64,000 nt of DNA from Gnetum montanum (GCA_015680685.1 MNCI01010839.1:1133933-1197932), one strand, 5' to 3'. Positions 34,246 through 47,477 are shown, numbered from the stretch's first letter. Numbers and translations are program-made. The notes: generated from the letters alone by a model not told the origin.

Positions 34246-35911
34246 GTTATTGCGGTCATTAGGAGGATCCTTGGGTGGATTGGCCTTCAGCCCTTAAATG
34301 GTAGCCTTTGTTTCTTTTGTCACAGTTGCTATAGTTGTGTTGTTTTGTTTTCCCTTTTCTTTATCTCTCCTTGCATGTTGGTTTTTATATGCTATCTGGG
34401 TTGGATCATGACTAGCCTCTGTAGCTAAGAGACCATGGATCAAGATAGTAGAGTTTTGACTTAATAAATTCATTCACTACCCTCTTGAATATGGCTAAAA
34501 CATGGGCTTTAGCTATAGGCTCTGGTATTTCATTTAGCAATCCATTCCACCGTGAAATAAATTTTTGCATAGGCTCTAGGGGTCCCTACTTGACCTTCAT
34601 GAGTTGGTCAAGTGTTGTGTCTAGCTTCAAGTTATACTTAAAGCGATTGACAAACTCAACAGCTAAGTCCTCCAAAGAGGATATGGATCCCCTAGGTAAT
34701 GTGCAATACCAATCAAGTGCTTTCCCAATTAAAGGCATAGGGAAAATCCTCATGATGGTACGAGGCCATGGCTGTAAGAGTAAGCATTCAAATTGAAAGG
34801 TAATAAGATGAGCATTGGGATCACCTTCTTCATTATACTTGCTAAATTTAGGAATAGGAACACTAAGAGGAAGTGTCAAGGGTGGAACCACAAGACTGAT
34901 GAAATCATCCTTGTAGAAGTCTATAATCTTGATAGTTTGTGAAGTAGAGGCTTTAAGCCTCTTCAACTCCTCCATTAAGTCCTAGATCATCTAGAAGGCT
35001 TGATCCAAGACTTGTGGTGGCCTTGTTGGTTGTGGGGTTTGTACATAGGATTTTGGTATTTGTTGTAAGGCTTGTGGCCTCACTATGGATTGCATGATAG
35101 AAGGAAGTGGTTGCGTTATGGTTATGGCTTGTGGGCCAAACAAGGAAAATAATGTTTGTGATGGTACTTGAGGCACAAATGGGACAAATGGGGTGTGTGA
35201 TCCCTAAGTTGCTTGGGGTCCCATGGTGGACCTCACATAAGTAGTTAATGGATTTGTGGTGGTAAAAACTACTATTGATTATTGCACACATTGAGGTCAT
35301 GTGGAAAATGGCATAGATGGATTATGGATCATAACTTGTGACATTAATTGAGTTTGATATGTGGCTATGACTAGTGTGGGATCAACTATGGAAGATGGTG
35401 GCACCATGCCCATGGAGAAAACAAAAGCATTAGAAGAAGACGTTGTAACCTTCAGAGACATTTGTTGGAACAATCCTCCCAGGATGTTTTTGGGCTCAAA
35501 TTCTACCCTAAATTCGTCCTCCTCCTCTTGTTATTTCTCAAAGCTATGTTTTTCATCCTCTTCTTCCATCTCAATCAATTGGGCTAGTATAGTTGCCTAG
35601 ATATTAGATACAGGTATTTGGTCATAAGAAGAAGAGATTTACTCCTTACCATTATGGTGGATAAGTTTGAACTCACTTGTGGCTTCTACTTCCAAATGTG
35701 GAATTAGCATGCCAACCTATATTTTGGCACAAATGAAGTTATATGGACCTTCATTTATGACTGCAAAATCAGGACTTTTTCCTCTGACTCTCAAAGATTT
35801 CCTACATTCAATAACAGCAAGGTCTTTGGGGTAATATACCCTCATAGCTTGATGGCTAGGACCCTCACTAGTGAAGGTGAGGGACAACTTGTTAGATTGT
35901 TGGAAAGACAT
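34246..35911 (-). pseudogene. gag of Tat/Ogre-type element C (degenerate)
   Basis: The likely start is 35911 (MSFQQSNKLSLTF), followed by a Pro/Thr/Gln-rich part (about 35400-35000). The capsid core follows from 34975: VPIPKFSKYNEEGDPNAHL, FPMPLIGKALDWYCTLP, and SSLEDLAVEFVNRFKYNLKL. This fits the F-P-x-SL-x-G-x-A-x-WY ... DL-x-x-x-F pattern of Tat-lineage capsids and differs from the Athila-like gags elsewhere in the window. Stops interrupt the N-terminal half. The C-terminal end runs into the N gap. Confidence 0.8.
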
Positions 35912-36039
35912 GGCTATAGTATTGAGAATTGCTTAAGACAAGGCTATAAATGATAAAATAGAAGTAAATTCCAGTGAATGGAATTTAAAAATGTTTAAAA
36001 GAAACAAAAATGACTAAAAATAAAGTACTTACTAAAATT

Positions 36040-37060
36040 AGTAAGTGGAAGGTAAGAGGGATTTACCCCTTTACCAAAAATGGAAAGTTGAAAAGGTTGG
36101 TAACAAGCCTTACCCACACTAGCCTTCCAACTACCTCTACACTAGGTATGGTAGGGGGGAAAGGATGGGGGTGAAATAATGGAAATATCATACCTTCTAT
36201 CTCAATGTTAAGAAGAAAAAGGCTAAAAATCAAAGTTGAAAGTTGGGTTTTTTCACAGAAACTTGGTTTTGGTAGGCTGCCAATTTTCTCAACTTGGAAA
36301 AATGGGGTGAAGCTAACTTCCAGAAGTTTGGTAATTCCCTAAAGGACTACACCACCAACTTTAGAAGTTGAAAAAGATTGAAATTGGCAGCAAAAAGAAA
36401 AGGGGAAAGGTTTCAATGCTAGCTTTGGAACTAAAAAATTCACAACAACTGCTATGAAAAACCATGACCCAACCGCCTGAACCTTCCATGCTATAGTTTT
36501 AGTCATAGGGGGGGAAGGGGAAACGTTCATCTATTAGGAGTTCTAACTGCAAAAATATGAAAAAAAAAAAAAGCTTTCAATTTGAAATGTTGGCTTTGGA
36601 GAGAGTTGGTATTAAACCTCTCCCACGTTGGACTTCCCAACTACTTCTACACTGGGTATGACAAGGGGAAAGAAGGGGGGTGAGATAATGGGAATCTCAC
36701 ACCTCCAAACCCAATGTTGACAAGGAGGAAGTGCTAAAAAATAAAAGTGAAAAGTTGGTGTTTTGCCACCAAGATTGGTTTTAGCCAACTGCTAATTTTC
36801 TTAGCTTGAAAAAATGGGGGAAAGCTAACTTTTAGAAGTTTGGTAGTTTTCAGAATGGTTGCACTACCCACTTTGGAAACTAGAAAAATTGCTAGCAAAA
36901 GGGAGAAAAAGGAAAAAGAATATCAATTTTGGCTTTAGAAAAATAATTTCATAATAAGTGTTGCAAAAACCATCACCCAACCACCTATAACTTTCACACT
37001 ACAGTTTTGGTCACAGGGGGGGAAGACCAACATTGGTTCTTCAAAGTCTTAGCTATGAGA
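36040..37060. repeat. Two tandem copies of a ~510-bp unit
   Basis: A block with CTACACTAGGTATG, then TTTTGGTAGGCTGCCAATTT-like text, then CCATGACCCAACCGCCT and a G-run, spans about 36040-36550. It recurs diverged at about 36550-37060 (CTACACTGGGTATG near 36647; CCATCACCCAACCACCT near 36970). It lies upstream of the Tat gag, in what should be leader or LTR of element C. Confidence 0.75.
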
Positions 37061-38440
37061 AATCAAAGAAAAGCTTGCAAATGGCAATGTTGAAAATGGA
37101 GAAGAATAGATCTAGTTACAAAATTTGGGTGGAGGTCCTCCTTCTAGTACCAAGAAAAACGAATGAGACCAGGAAATTCAATCATTGGAAAAAATCGAAT
37201 GGAGATCTAGTGCACAACAGTTCCTCAACCAATGAATCCATACGGCCTCTACAAAAAAATGGGATTCAAAGTACCCTAGCTAATCTAGTAGATCAACTAG
37301 GAACTTGGGGGGTTTGTGAAATAGTGTAACGGAATAAAATGCAAAAACTGATAACAAATCTGTATAATGAATAGAAAATAAGCAAATATATCTTGCACAA
37401 AAAACTCAAAACTTAAAAATTTATTGAAAAAAAATAAAAAATAAGTTAGAGAAATGTGTACAAATGGTGCTTGAATGGGCAGTAGGGTGATTCACTTAAA
37501 TGGGGGTTCATGGTTCATAGAAGTCGATGCAATCATTTCCACAATTCATATGTCCTACCATTCCTGATGCTATCAAACCTCTTGTGTTGCAATCTTAGAT
37601 CTGTAATACTATGGTGGAGGGTAAGAAAATTGGAAATCTAATGGCCAAAGTGCTCCACGCCAGGTGTTGGGAATCCCAGAAATTTAGTGTTGACACCCAA
37701 AATCCACAAGTCTCAAGGCTATAATGCTTCCACATTGGGGTTCAAGACAATGCAAACATGGGAGATTGTAAGACCTCTTGAGTGCTTGAGAATGCTCTAA
37801 TGTAGAATCATAGAAAGCTTTCTTTTAAGTGCTAAACTAAAAATCTTTACTTGTGTAAAACGTACTAAACCGTTTGAAGTTTTGAACCTATAAATGGTGT
37901 TTGAGGCTAGTTTTTATAGGTCTTGGGCCATGAATGGGGCTACAAAATGGCTATGATTTGGTTGTAAAATGGCTAAAAATTTGCTACCAAATTTCTGCCT
38001 TGTTCAAGTAAGATGGCTACCCAAATTTGGGGGATTACTATACATATTAAGTGCTTCTCCTCCCCATATGCCCCACCACCCCACCCTCCCCCTCCCCCTC
38101 CACCATGGCCATTTTGTTTACTATAAATAGTAACTAGAAAACACCTTTCACACTGGAGATGAATCTTCCATGCTGAGCTATACACCATGCTTTCTGAAGT
38201 GGCTGGTCAATGTTGAAGTGATGAATTTTTGCTTTTGTGGCTTCCACATTGGGGGATGCAATTTTAAATTCTTGGGATAAAGACTCTTTGCTAGGGGAAA
38301 ACTTTCATGCTGAGAGGGGAAAGTTTCCAGGCTATACATGAAGTCTCCACACTGAAGGGGGAAAGTTTCCAAAACCACGGCCTCCCCCCCCCCATCCTTC
38401 CATTCTGGGGTTAGTGAAAGGTAAAAGTTAAATAAAGTAG
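37061..38440 (-). other. Probable leader/LTR sequence of element C
   Basis: No gene is seen. Minus-strand TATA-like CCTATAAAAACTAGCC (about 37922-37907) and TTCCATGCTGAGC-type motifs (about 38167, 38310) recall the 13.7-16.8-kb field. LTR ends could not be defined, and a C/G-run at about 38385-38392 lies near the boundary with the copia piece. Confidence 0.4.
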
Positions 38441-40880
38441 TTTAAGTCTTATATAATGATGAAATATTCAAGCATGTTATGATTAATATTGTTCAAAATA
38501 AGAATTTAGATCAAGTTCCTATTGATGAATTAGTGTCTCAAGTTAGAACTTTCGAGGATCTCAAGAAGCATGATAATAAAAATGATCAAGCTTATTTTTT
38601 AAAGAACTCAAAAGGAAGATGAAGATTTGGTAGAGGTACAGGAAGGCGATCAAACTTTGAAGATGAAAGAAGTCAATAATCAAATTTCAAGATTCATAAT
38701 TCAAGATGAAATATAGAGATCAAAGAGATCAAATTTAGAGAAGGAAGAGATCAAAGATAAGGAAGATTTAATTTTAATGTAAGAAATGACAATGAAGCAT
38801 CATTGTCAAACACTTCTTGATGCAAACATTACAAACAGAAGAGTCATTAAAAAGAAAAATGTTGTTGGAAGGTAGGCTTTTCTTTCATTACTCCTAATAA
38901 TCATTTAAGATCAAATGAAGAAAATGTTCATCCTTACAACATTCATCAAGATAATCAAGATTAAACTAAAGAAGATTAGTCAAACTTCAATTTTGCTACA
39001 TATTAAATGGTAAAAGAAATGACTCCTCACACTTGGATCATTGATATTTATTTCTCACACCACATGAACTATTTTAAGAAAAACTTCATTACTTAGAAGT
39101 CAAATGACACACTTGAAAGCATTAAAGTAAAAGATGAAGCTAGTGTGAATATTGAAGGAATTAGTAATGTGTAGCTCACATTTCCTAATGGTCATAAGAT
39201 CAATGCTAGTGATGTTTATTATGTTCCTCATTTTTCAACCTTTTTTTTTATCAGTTGATCAATTAGTCAGTAGAGGAAATCAAGTCACTTTTCATGATAA
39301 TTTTTACACTATATCAAATGGAAATTCTTTCATTATCAAGTTAAAAAGGCTCAATAATCAAATTTATTGTCTTAAAGTATAATCTTCTAGTTGTACTAAA
39401 GTCATGAATTCTTAATTTTGTTATCCAAATTCTTCTAATGTTTCTCTTTCAACATTATGACATTGAAGGCGAGGCCATGGCTCTTACACAAATATTAAAA
39501 GATTGATTAAAAATCAAGTAGTAATAGGTGTTGAATTTCTAGAAGTTCCAAATGAAATTTATGATACGTGCCACAAAGAAAAGCAAAAGGCATTGCCACA
39601 TATCTCTTAAATGCAAATGAGAAGAAGAATACTTTAGCTTATTCATATAGATTTGATAGGCCCAAAGCCTACACTTGCTCAAGGAGGGAACAAATAGTTT
39701 CTTGTGATAGCAGATGACTTCAGCAAATATGTGTGAACCTACTCACATTCAAAAGATGAAACTTTTGGCATTTTTCAAAAGTTTAAGAGGTTGATTGAAA
39801 ATAGGTTAAATATCAAAATTAAATCCATAAGATCAAACAAAGAAAGCAAGTCTTTCAATGAAAAATTTGAAATTTTTTTTATGATCATAGTATATAAAAG
39901 TTAACAACTTATGGTTATTCTCCACAAAGTAATGAAGTCCTTCAAGAAATGTTAAGATGCTTACTTAAACAAGCTTCACTTTCTAATTAATTTTGGAATG
40001 AAAACCTTCATGTTTTAACTTACATCTTTAATAGGTTAATAATCACCTACAAAAACACAAAACATCATATCAACTCCTTTATGGTAAAATTCCATATTTC
40101 TCTAACATGAAAGTCTTTGAATGCATTTGTTATATGAAATCTCTAAATGATTTGTTGCATAACTTAGAAGATAGAGTGAAAAAATATCAATTTCTCAATT
40201 ATGATGCTAATACTAGGAGCTAAAAATGCTATGATCCACAACAAAATAAATGAATTATTTCTAGGAATGTTATTTTTTATGAAAATAAATTTGGTTTTGA
40301 CAATTTCAATGAAGAAGACAACCCAAAAATTTCTCAAAAATATTAGGTGGAAAGAAACCATCCTAAAAATTGGATTTTAAATAAAAATTAGAAGAGAAGA
40401 TTCACAAGATTAGAAGTCATTAATAAGGTTGCATAATCAAGCCTTCTCCATAAGGTAAGAAATGTCCAAAAAGCACTATAATCTACAGTGTGGAAAGAAG
40501 TCATAAAGAAGGAATATGATGTTATAATAAAGAATCAAACATGGACACTTGCTAAAAAACCAAAATATAAGAAAGTGTTTGATGATAAATGAATATTCAA
40601 GACAAATTTCAATGAGAAGAATGAAGTTACAACCTACAAGCAAGGTCGGTTACAATAGGATTCAAGCAAAAAGAGCATATAAATAATAATGAGATCTTCA
40701 CTCCCAAGCAAGATTTTAGACCATGAAATTCATCTTTTTCATTACTATACATTATGAGATCAAGCTTCATTATATAGATGTAAATTCAACATTTCTAAAT
40801 GGCTACTTGGATGAGAAAGTTTACATAGAATAACTGAAAGGTTTTGTAGTCGAAGGAGAAAAAAAGGTATGCAAGCTTAC
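38440..40880 (+). pseudogene. Truncated Ty1/copia element
   Basis: A copia-order polyprotein is readable in broken frames: gag end (DQVPIDELVSQVRTFEDLKK, about 38510), protease HTWIIDIYFSHHMNYF (about 39030; the usual D-S-G/C reads D-I-Y), integrase LIGPKPTLAQGG...LVIADDFSKYV (about 39655-39735), then the RT start WKEVIKKEYDVIIKNQTWTL (about 40490) and a VYMEQ-like piece (40820). It begins inside gag without an LTR and is cut at 40880 by element E. Many stops. I see no continuation on the right side of E. Confidence 0.75.
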
Positions 40881-41751
40881 TGATGAATCGTGTTTTGCAT
40901 AAGCTCTGATATCAAGGTGGCCGCAATATTAGGTACACAATATCAAGCTACACAATATCATGGCCCAAGATGCAATATCAGGCATGCAATATCATAGGGT
41001 ACTCCCAAGCCTATAAATACAGCCCTTGGGCACACGATTTGGAAGTGTTTTTTAAAGTCAAGTAGTAAAATTCTTGCAGTTTGTTCATTCAAGAGTTAGA
41101 ATATTTTCCAAGTGCCCGCAGTAGAAGGTCTAAGAGTAATTGGATCTTTATTCAAGCATTGATGTACCTGAACATACCATTGTGTTGGCAATAAAGACGA
41201 GCTCTTTGATTTATCCTTGCAACACTTGAGACTTTCTTTCTTTATGCATTTATATATTGTGATTTCATGCAGTTCACAGTTAATATTATTCATTCAGAAA
41301 TTAATTTTGATTAATTAAGAAACTAATTAAAATACACAAGCATGACCCCTTTGAACATACATGTGATGCTTGGTAGCTCAAAAATAGTTAGCATTTGACA
41401 ACCCAACAGTGTTTACATGAAGTTCAGGATGTGTCCGGGAAATGGGGACAGTTACTTGTGTTAGGTTATATTAGATAATAGTTTACTTAGCATTTAATTA
41501 CTCTCACTTTCATTATTTTTTTAGGTGATCAAATTGATAAAATACAAAATGATAAAAATCATATGCCTCAGTCACACTTAACCATACACTTGCATTTCAC
41601 AAGTGAGACTAGGAAGACAACGAATAGACAACACAAACTCACCATTTAGCTCTAGCATACTTGGTAATTAAAGTTTGCGAAATTTAACTAAATCGCACAT
41701 GAATGCCTGTGATTCGTATGGCTGGGTGTATGGGTACCTTGCCACTCAACA
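40881..41751 (+). repeat. 5' LTR of element E
   Basis: This 871-bp LTR begins TGATGAATCG and ends CACTCAACA. It has a GATATC-like array in diverged form (AATATCA units, about 40907-41000), TATAAATA at 41012-41019, a CCCGCAGTAGAAGGTC block, GATCTTTATTCAAGC, GTACCTGAACA and AATAAAG (about 41191). Confidence 0.82.
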
Positions 41752-41752
41752 T

Positions 41753-41770
41753 TGGTGCCATTGCTGGGGA
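41753..41770 (+). other. Primer binding site, tRNA-Asp type (E)
   Basis: TGGTGCCATTGCTGGGGA lies one base after the LTR. It keeps the GGGGA end of the tRNA-Asp complement better than B does. Confidence 0.75.
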
Positions 41771-41934
41771 CTTTAGTTCTACGTGCGCTATCTAAACTTA
41801 GTGAAACTTTGTAGCCTCATTGTTCAAACCCTAGAGGTTGAATCTTACAAAAAAAATCATTATTACTACTAAATTAAATCCTAACCACACATTGCATATA
41901 GATTCATTAATATAAAATTTCTTCTTCTCACAGG

Positions 41935-44300
41935 AATCTATCTCCGCCCAGGGCAAACCAAGTGCCTCAACAATATTGGGTGGTATATGCTCATCCTGAT
42001 AAGTATGTACTAGACTTCACCTTCATCTTACATCACGATGAAATGTTGTGGTGGCATGACAAGGAAGGCAACATTGTGTTGCCACTAGATCAATCTATTC
42101 CAGCTGTGCTCCAACTAATGCTTGCATGACATGGACCTCAACATCTTCACAAGAAGTATGAGATGCGAGATCTCAATTCAAGGGATTATCATCCCACTAA
42201 AGCATAAAGGTTACAAGATCATCAGCTAGAGCAACAACATGAGTTGTTGAAAGGCAATGGGTCGAACACTTTTCCAACTCCACTTGGCCCATTGGATCGA
42301 GGTGAACACTTCTCTAGGGGCTTTACTCCTCTCTTCAACTTTGGTCAAGGGGCCCTCAACTAGAATGTGCAATCCATAATTCATAATCCTAGTTTTGGTC
42401 AAAATGGATCCAATGACAAAAATGGATCTGGAGGAGAAAGTCATGATAAGGGGAAAAATGGAAGTCACAATCATTGAAGAGAAGGTGGTAGGTGTCGGCA
42501 CAATGCAAGTCCTCCTTCCTCTTCCACTTCATCATCATCTTCTTCTTCTTCTAGCTCAAATCATGGTCACAAAGGGCATGACCGTGATGGAGTGACTAGC
42601 GAGACCAAAATAATAGAAGGGACCATCTAGATAGTCACAATTGGAAGCATGGGCGATCTAGAGAGACCCACCACCATGAAAGAAGGGTTAGTAGAGAACA
42701 TCATAGGTACCATCACTATGGCCTTAATGAACCTCTACTTGCCACTTAGAGCATGTTAAACATTGTAGAGGCTATGAGGATTCCAATAAGGTATGTAAAG
42801 GATAGTAGAATAGAGAGGCTGAACATAAACAACATTCCTCGGTTTGAGGGAGGCTATGATGATGATCCACAAAACCATCTCCAAGCCTTCCAGGATGCAT
42901 GTGCCTTGCAAAATATTGAGAATGATTAGCAGAAGTTGAAATTATTCTGAAGGACACTTATTAAGGAAGCAAAAAATGGGTACTAGTCCTTGGAACTAGA
43001 ATCAATCAAGCAATGGACTATGATGTTAGAATTATTTAATCACAAATATCAAACATACTCCCGAGTGTCCAATCTAAGGAAGTAGATCCAAGGGTGGAAA
43101 AAAGAAAACCATGAGCCCTTGGATGCTGTTATTGGCCAATACTACTCTCTATCACATAAGTGTCTTAGCCATGGATACTCTCAGCTTGATCAACTCCATC
43201 ATATTACATATGGGTTGCAATTTGAAACAAGGAAAACCCTTGGCATCTATGCTCAAGGGAGACTAATAGAGTTAAGTACCCATCAGATCCAAAATTTAAT
43301 TGAGTAGGTAGCTAGGGAGGAGGGAGAATTGAGAAAGCAAGAAAGTGCAAAGGAATACAATAAGGATCCTTCCATTCGAAAAAGGAGATTCGATTTTGTG
43401 ACAGTGAGGATGAGTTAACAAGAGATGAGGTGGCTAATCAAAAAACCTTTCCACTCCAAAAATTGCAATCCAAAATTACAGGTAAGGTTGACCAATCATG
43501 GGACTCCATGAACAATAGGTTTCAAGCTATCTTAAAAATTGTTGAAGAGTCCAAGGAACAAGGTGGTGAGTGTGAACGCCGGAGACATAAGGAAGCTAAA
43601 TGTGCCATATCCACATGTAATGGTAAGATGGCTATGATACATATGGTTGCAGACAATGAATTAGATGATGATGATGGATGTGACGTCTACCAGTATGAAC
43701 ATCCCAAGGGATGTTGTCCAATTGTGTCACACTTGTAGGAATCCAGGTGTATGCCTTACATCCATGACTTTCACAAAGGAAAACAACCAAGAGCTTGTCT
43801 TATCCACAAGGCAACTCTCAATAATTCCACCAACCATAATAGTATTATGCAAGTGGAATCCCACCGTAGCCCTATGAATTGTACCAATAGTGGCAGCAAC
43901 CACAATCGTGAATGTTGGCACCTTCAAGACAACAGTACCCCTATTGACAACTAAATCCCTATGGTTATTATGTTCAGCAACCTTCATCTCCATGGGACTC
44001 CTCTAGTCATGTTGCTTCTCACCAACCTTACCACTACCCTCCTGAATTTTATCAACTACCATATGCAAGGAGGGATGCCACCTACTATCCTCATGCTCCT
44101 CCTATTCCTACACCTACTCCTTTGCCTTCTGCATAACTACCACCTACTCCATCTATGTAAGGTGAATTGCTTGCCCAACCACAGTAAAGAAACACATCGA
44201 TGGTGGTTAATTTGCAATTGGTTAGCCAACCAAGTGGGTTGGAACCATGATCAAAGAAAAGAACCTTCTTCCAACCTTACAGTCCACCAAAGCCCTCAAA
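41935..44300 (+). pseudogene. gag of element E (degenerate)
   Basis: The N-terminal block YWVVYAHPDKYVLDFTFIL (about 41975-42030) matches B and F. The capsid core (about 42825-43310) includes NIPRFEGGYDDDPQNHLQAF, ACALQNIE, HEPLDAVIGQYYSL and ETRKTLGIYAQGRLIEL. The nucleocapsid-like motif reads CDVYQYEHPKGCCPIVSHL (about 43680-43735), with the second Cys of CX2C replaced by Tyr. A Pro-rich tail ends near 44170. Stops and frame changes are present throughout. Confidence 0.75.
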
Positions 44301-44439
44301 CACACTAGTGGTTGGTAGCCCTACTCCTCCACCTTCCTCTATGTCACCTTTATCCAAGTCCCCTTCAAACCAAAATCCCTCTTGAATCCATACTATGATG
44401 TTGACCCATGTTGTATCTAATTGGATTTGAGCTAGTAAC

Positions 44440-44930
44440 CTACACAAGAAGTTAGCTAATCCTGAGAGTTCCTTAGTATATTTGCAAATTGCTAGGAATG
44501 AGCCTTGTAAAGCTCTTCTTGACTCTGGTTTCGGTGTTAATTTGATCTCGCATGAGATGTACACTACGTGGAACCTTCTTCCCTTGAAGAAGAGTAACAT
44601 TAGACTAGAGCTGGCAAACCAGTATATCACTATTCCATTGGGATAGGTAGAAGACATTATGACCACCATTTGTGGGTAGTCATATCCTACCGACTTTCTA
44701 GTAATCAAGATAGAGAACTATAAGGGAGACTTCCCAATTATTATGGGAAGGGCATGGTTAAGCACTGTTGATGCCAAAATGGACATTAGAGATCTTTCCT
44801 TAGAGATATCCAAAGAAAATGAATTTAGGAAGATCGAGAAGAAGAGGATTCCATGTATTGTATATAGCGATTTAGGGTGCCATTGTGTGCAGAAGCTATG
44901 GTCAGTAAAGTAAACATCTATCTCTGAATG
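44440..44930 (+). pseudogene. Protease domain of element E
   Basis: CKALLDSGFGVNLIS (about 44507-44550) keeps D-S-G. It is followed by RLELANQYITIPLG, YPTDFLVIKIENYKGDFP and IIMGRAWLSTVDAK (about 44740). The GRAWL ending is typical of Ty3/gypsy proteases. It is better preserved than in B, but stops remain on either side. Confidence 0.72.
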
Positions 44931-44959
44931 CAAGCAGTGTGCACCAGAAGCTGAAATCT

Positions 44960-46690
44960 AAAGATGTTTGTACATGGAAACCACAAAACAAGAAGGCACC
45001 CAGTGACTAACAACTAATTCTAGCAGTAGTATATTATGCATGGAACCTATTGAGAGCCTAACATGTGATTATGTTATATGTATGGATGAACTTGAGCAAG
45101 TTCATCACTACCTCTCTGAGGGAGTAGATGATGATATCAATTGGGGAGAGTTGGAGATTCTTGATAATTTCAAACAAGAACCCCTTGAATTAAATACATT
45201 ACCAACCAGAATGGAGTATGTGTTCTTAAAAAATGAAAAGCCAGTCATTATTAATGCCAAACTTGCTACAGGACAAAAGAAGATGTTGATGAATGTTGTG
45301 GAAAAATGGTCAACATCCTTTGCCTAGACATATTCTGAGCTCATAGGAATAGATCCAAGAATATCCCAGCACCGAATATACACTGATCCTATTGTTAAGC
45401 CAAAACGATAGCCACAACGGCGATTGAATCCCAAATTAAAGCAGATTGTCAAAGAGGAGATCGAGAAACTCCTTAAGGTGAGATTCATCTACCCTATTGC
45501 AGATAGTGAGTGGGTTAGTCCACTCGTGATCATGCTTAAGAAAGAAGGCAAATGACGGGTGTGCATCAACTTTCGACTGCTCAATATGGCAACTTTCAAA
45601 GATCATTTTCCATTTCCTTTTGTTGACTAAGTGTTGGACACCATTTCTAGGCACATCTAATACAACTTTCTAAATGGTTATAGCGGCTATAACCAAATCC
45701 AAATTGCACCAGAGGACCAAGCGAAGATGACTTTCATAAGTCCTTGGGGGACTTTTGCTTACTGTCAAATACAATTCGATCTATGTAATGCCCCAGCTAT
45801 ATTTCAATGATTAGTCCTTAGCATTTTTCAACAAAAAATTGGTAGTGGGGTAGAAGTCTTCATGGATGACTTTTCTACCTATGGAGCTACGTTCGAGCAA
45901 GCCCTAGACTATCTTGAGTAGGTGTTGAGGAGATGTGTTGAAACAAACCTCTGGCTCAATTGGAAAAAAAATCCATCTTATGGTCCAAGAAGGCATAGTC
46001 TTGGGGCACTCTATCTCAAAAGTAGGAATCAAGGTGGACCTTGAAAAGATAAGGTTCATCCAAGGAATAACCCATCAACCGAAAATAGTTAAAGAAGTAT
46101 GGTCATTCCTTGGTCATACTGGCTACTACCGATGCTTCATTGAGAACTTTTCTAAAATCACCAAGCTATTGATTGAATTAACAAAGAAAGATGCACCATT
46201 TTTTTGGACCCTTGCATGTGAAACAACATTTCAACAACTGAAGCAAAAGTTTGTTGAGACTCCAATTCTAAAAGCACCTAATTGGTCCAAGCCATTTCAT
46301 GTGATGACTGATGCATCAAATTATGCTTTGGGGGTAGAGCTTACATAGCTAGATGATCAAAAACATCCATATTACATTCACTACTCAAGTTAGAGTATCA
46401 TAGGTACATAGCTAAACTACACCACTACAGAAAAAGAGTTAATGAAGATGGTGTTTGCCTTAGAAAAGTTCAAACACTATGTGCTTAGTTATAAAGTGTT
46501 TGTGCACAAAAATCATAGCGCCATCTAATTTTTAATGAATAAACCAATGGTGAGCCCCCATGTCATACAATGGCTCATGATTTTGCAAAAGTTCAATCTC
46601 ACAATGGTAGATCGAAAGGATGTGGAAAATGTGGTCACCGACCACTTATGACACCTAAGATGGGATGACAAGGAGAAAGAGAGCCTCTTA
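44960..46690 (+). pseudogene. RT and RNase H of element E
   Basis: The pre-RT linker (TTKQEGTQ; FKQEPLELNTLPTRMEYVFL about 45165) occurs once here, unlike in B. The RT motifs are EWVSPLVIM (about 45510), FLNGYSGYNQIQIAPEDQA (about 45665-45720), the catalytic EVFMDDFSTYG (about 45855-45890), and HLMVQEGIVLGHSIS (about 45970). The RNase H motifs are FHVMTDASNYALG (about 46300), EKELMKMVFALEKF, and HKNHSAI, where the usual Asp of H-x-D-H is Asn. Stops are present throughout, and many coincide with Trp, Gln or Arg codons in other copies. Confidence 0.85.
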
Positions 46691-47477
46691 TCTGATCAAT
46701 TTCCTTATGAATATCTCTTTTTAGGGGCTATTAATGCACAAATGCCTAATGAACCAAGATGATATGACATCATTCTTACTTATTTTCTCAAGCACGAACT
46801 GCTGCAAGGGCTAGACATCCAAAAGAAACAACAATTTCTTCACTAGGTTAAGTGTTTCATGCAAATCAATGGGAACCTTTACAAAGTATGTCTTGACAGC
46901 CTAGTACGCTGGTGTATCCCTAACATGGATCAACTACGTGTTCTCTAGGATGCTCATGAAGGCCCTTGTGGGGGCCATTATGCTGGGAGATGCACTATCA
47001 TAAAAATCCTTATGGTAGGATATTACTGGCCAACAATCTTCAAAGATGCACACCAGTTCTTCCGCACTTCTAATCATTGTTAGAGAGATGGTGGAATGAC
47101 AGCTCAAATGGAGGGGCCATAGCAATAGATTCAACCTCTCGAGCCATTCAATATTTGGGGCATTGACTTTATGGGTCCCATCACACCTATGTCAAATGGA
47201 AAGGTGTATATAATAGTCACAGTTGACTATTGCACTAAGTGGGCAAAAGCAACAACCGTCACCAAATATACATCCACTACTGCTACTTGGTTTATACAAC
47301 AGAACATCATAAATAGATTTGGTGTGCCTCGTGCATTAATTTCTAACAATGGAACTCATCTCACAAGTGCCACATTTCAAGAACTCATGCAACGCTTAGG
47401 GGTAGAACACAAACTCATAACACCTTATCACCCTCAAGCCAATGGTCAAGCTGAAGTCACTAATCGGGAGATGGTGT
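46691..47477 (+). pseudogene. Integrase of element E, truncated
   Basis: The zinc-binding part reads DAHEGPCGGHYAGR (about 46950) with the following CX2C damaged. The core has FNIWGIDFMGPITPMSNGK (about 47150-47200), LISNNGTHLTSATFQELM (about 47337; Asn at the second catalytic acid) and PYHPQANGQAEVTN (about 47425-47465; catalytic Glu kept). The frame stops at 47477 where similarity ends. The C-terminal domain is absent. Confidence 0.85.

Larger units (their letters stand above)
40881..47477 (+). mobile_element. Athila-like element E, truncated in integrase
   Basis: It has a 5' LTR, a tRNA-Asp-type primer site, gag, protease, RT, RNase H and most of the integrase core, then stops abruptly after NGQAEVTNREMV at about 47477. 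The sequence changes to unrelated AT-rich DNA, and no 3' LTR follows in the window. It inserted into the copia RT after CTTAC (40876-40880). It is closest to B in coding sequence, but its LTR is clearly diverged. Confidence 0.85.

Noticed and set aside
33939-34259. 106-codon minus-strand open frame
   Set aside because: It is made almost entirely of N from the assembly gap.
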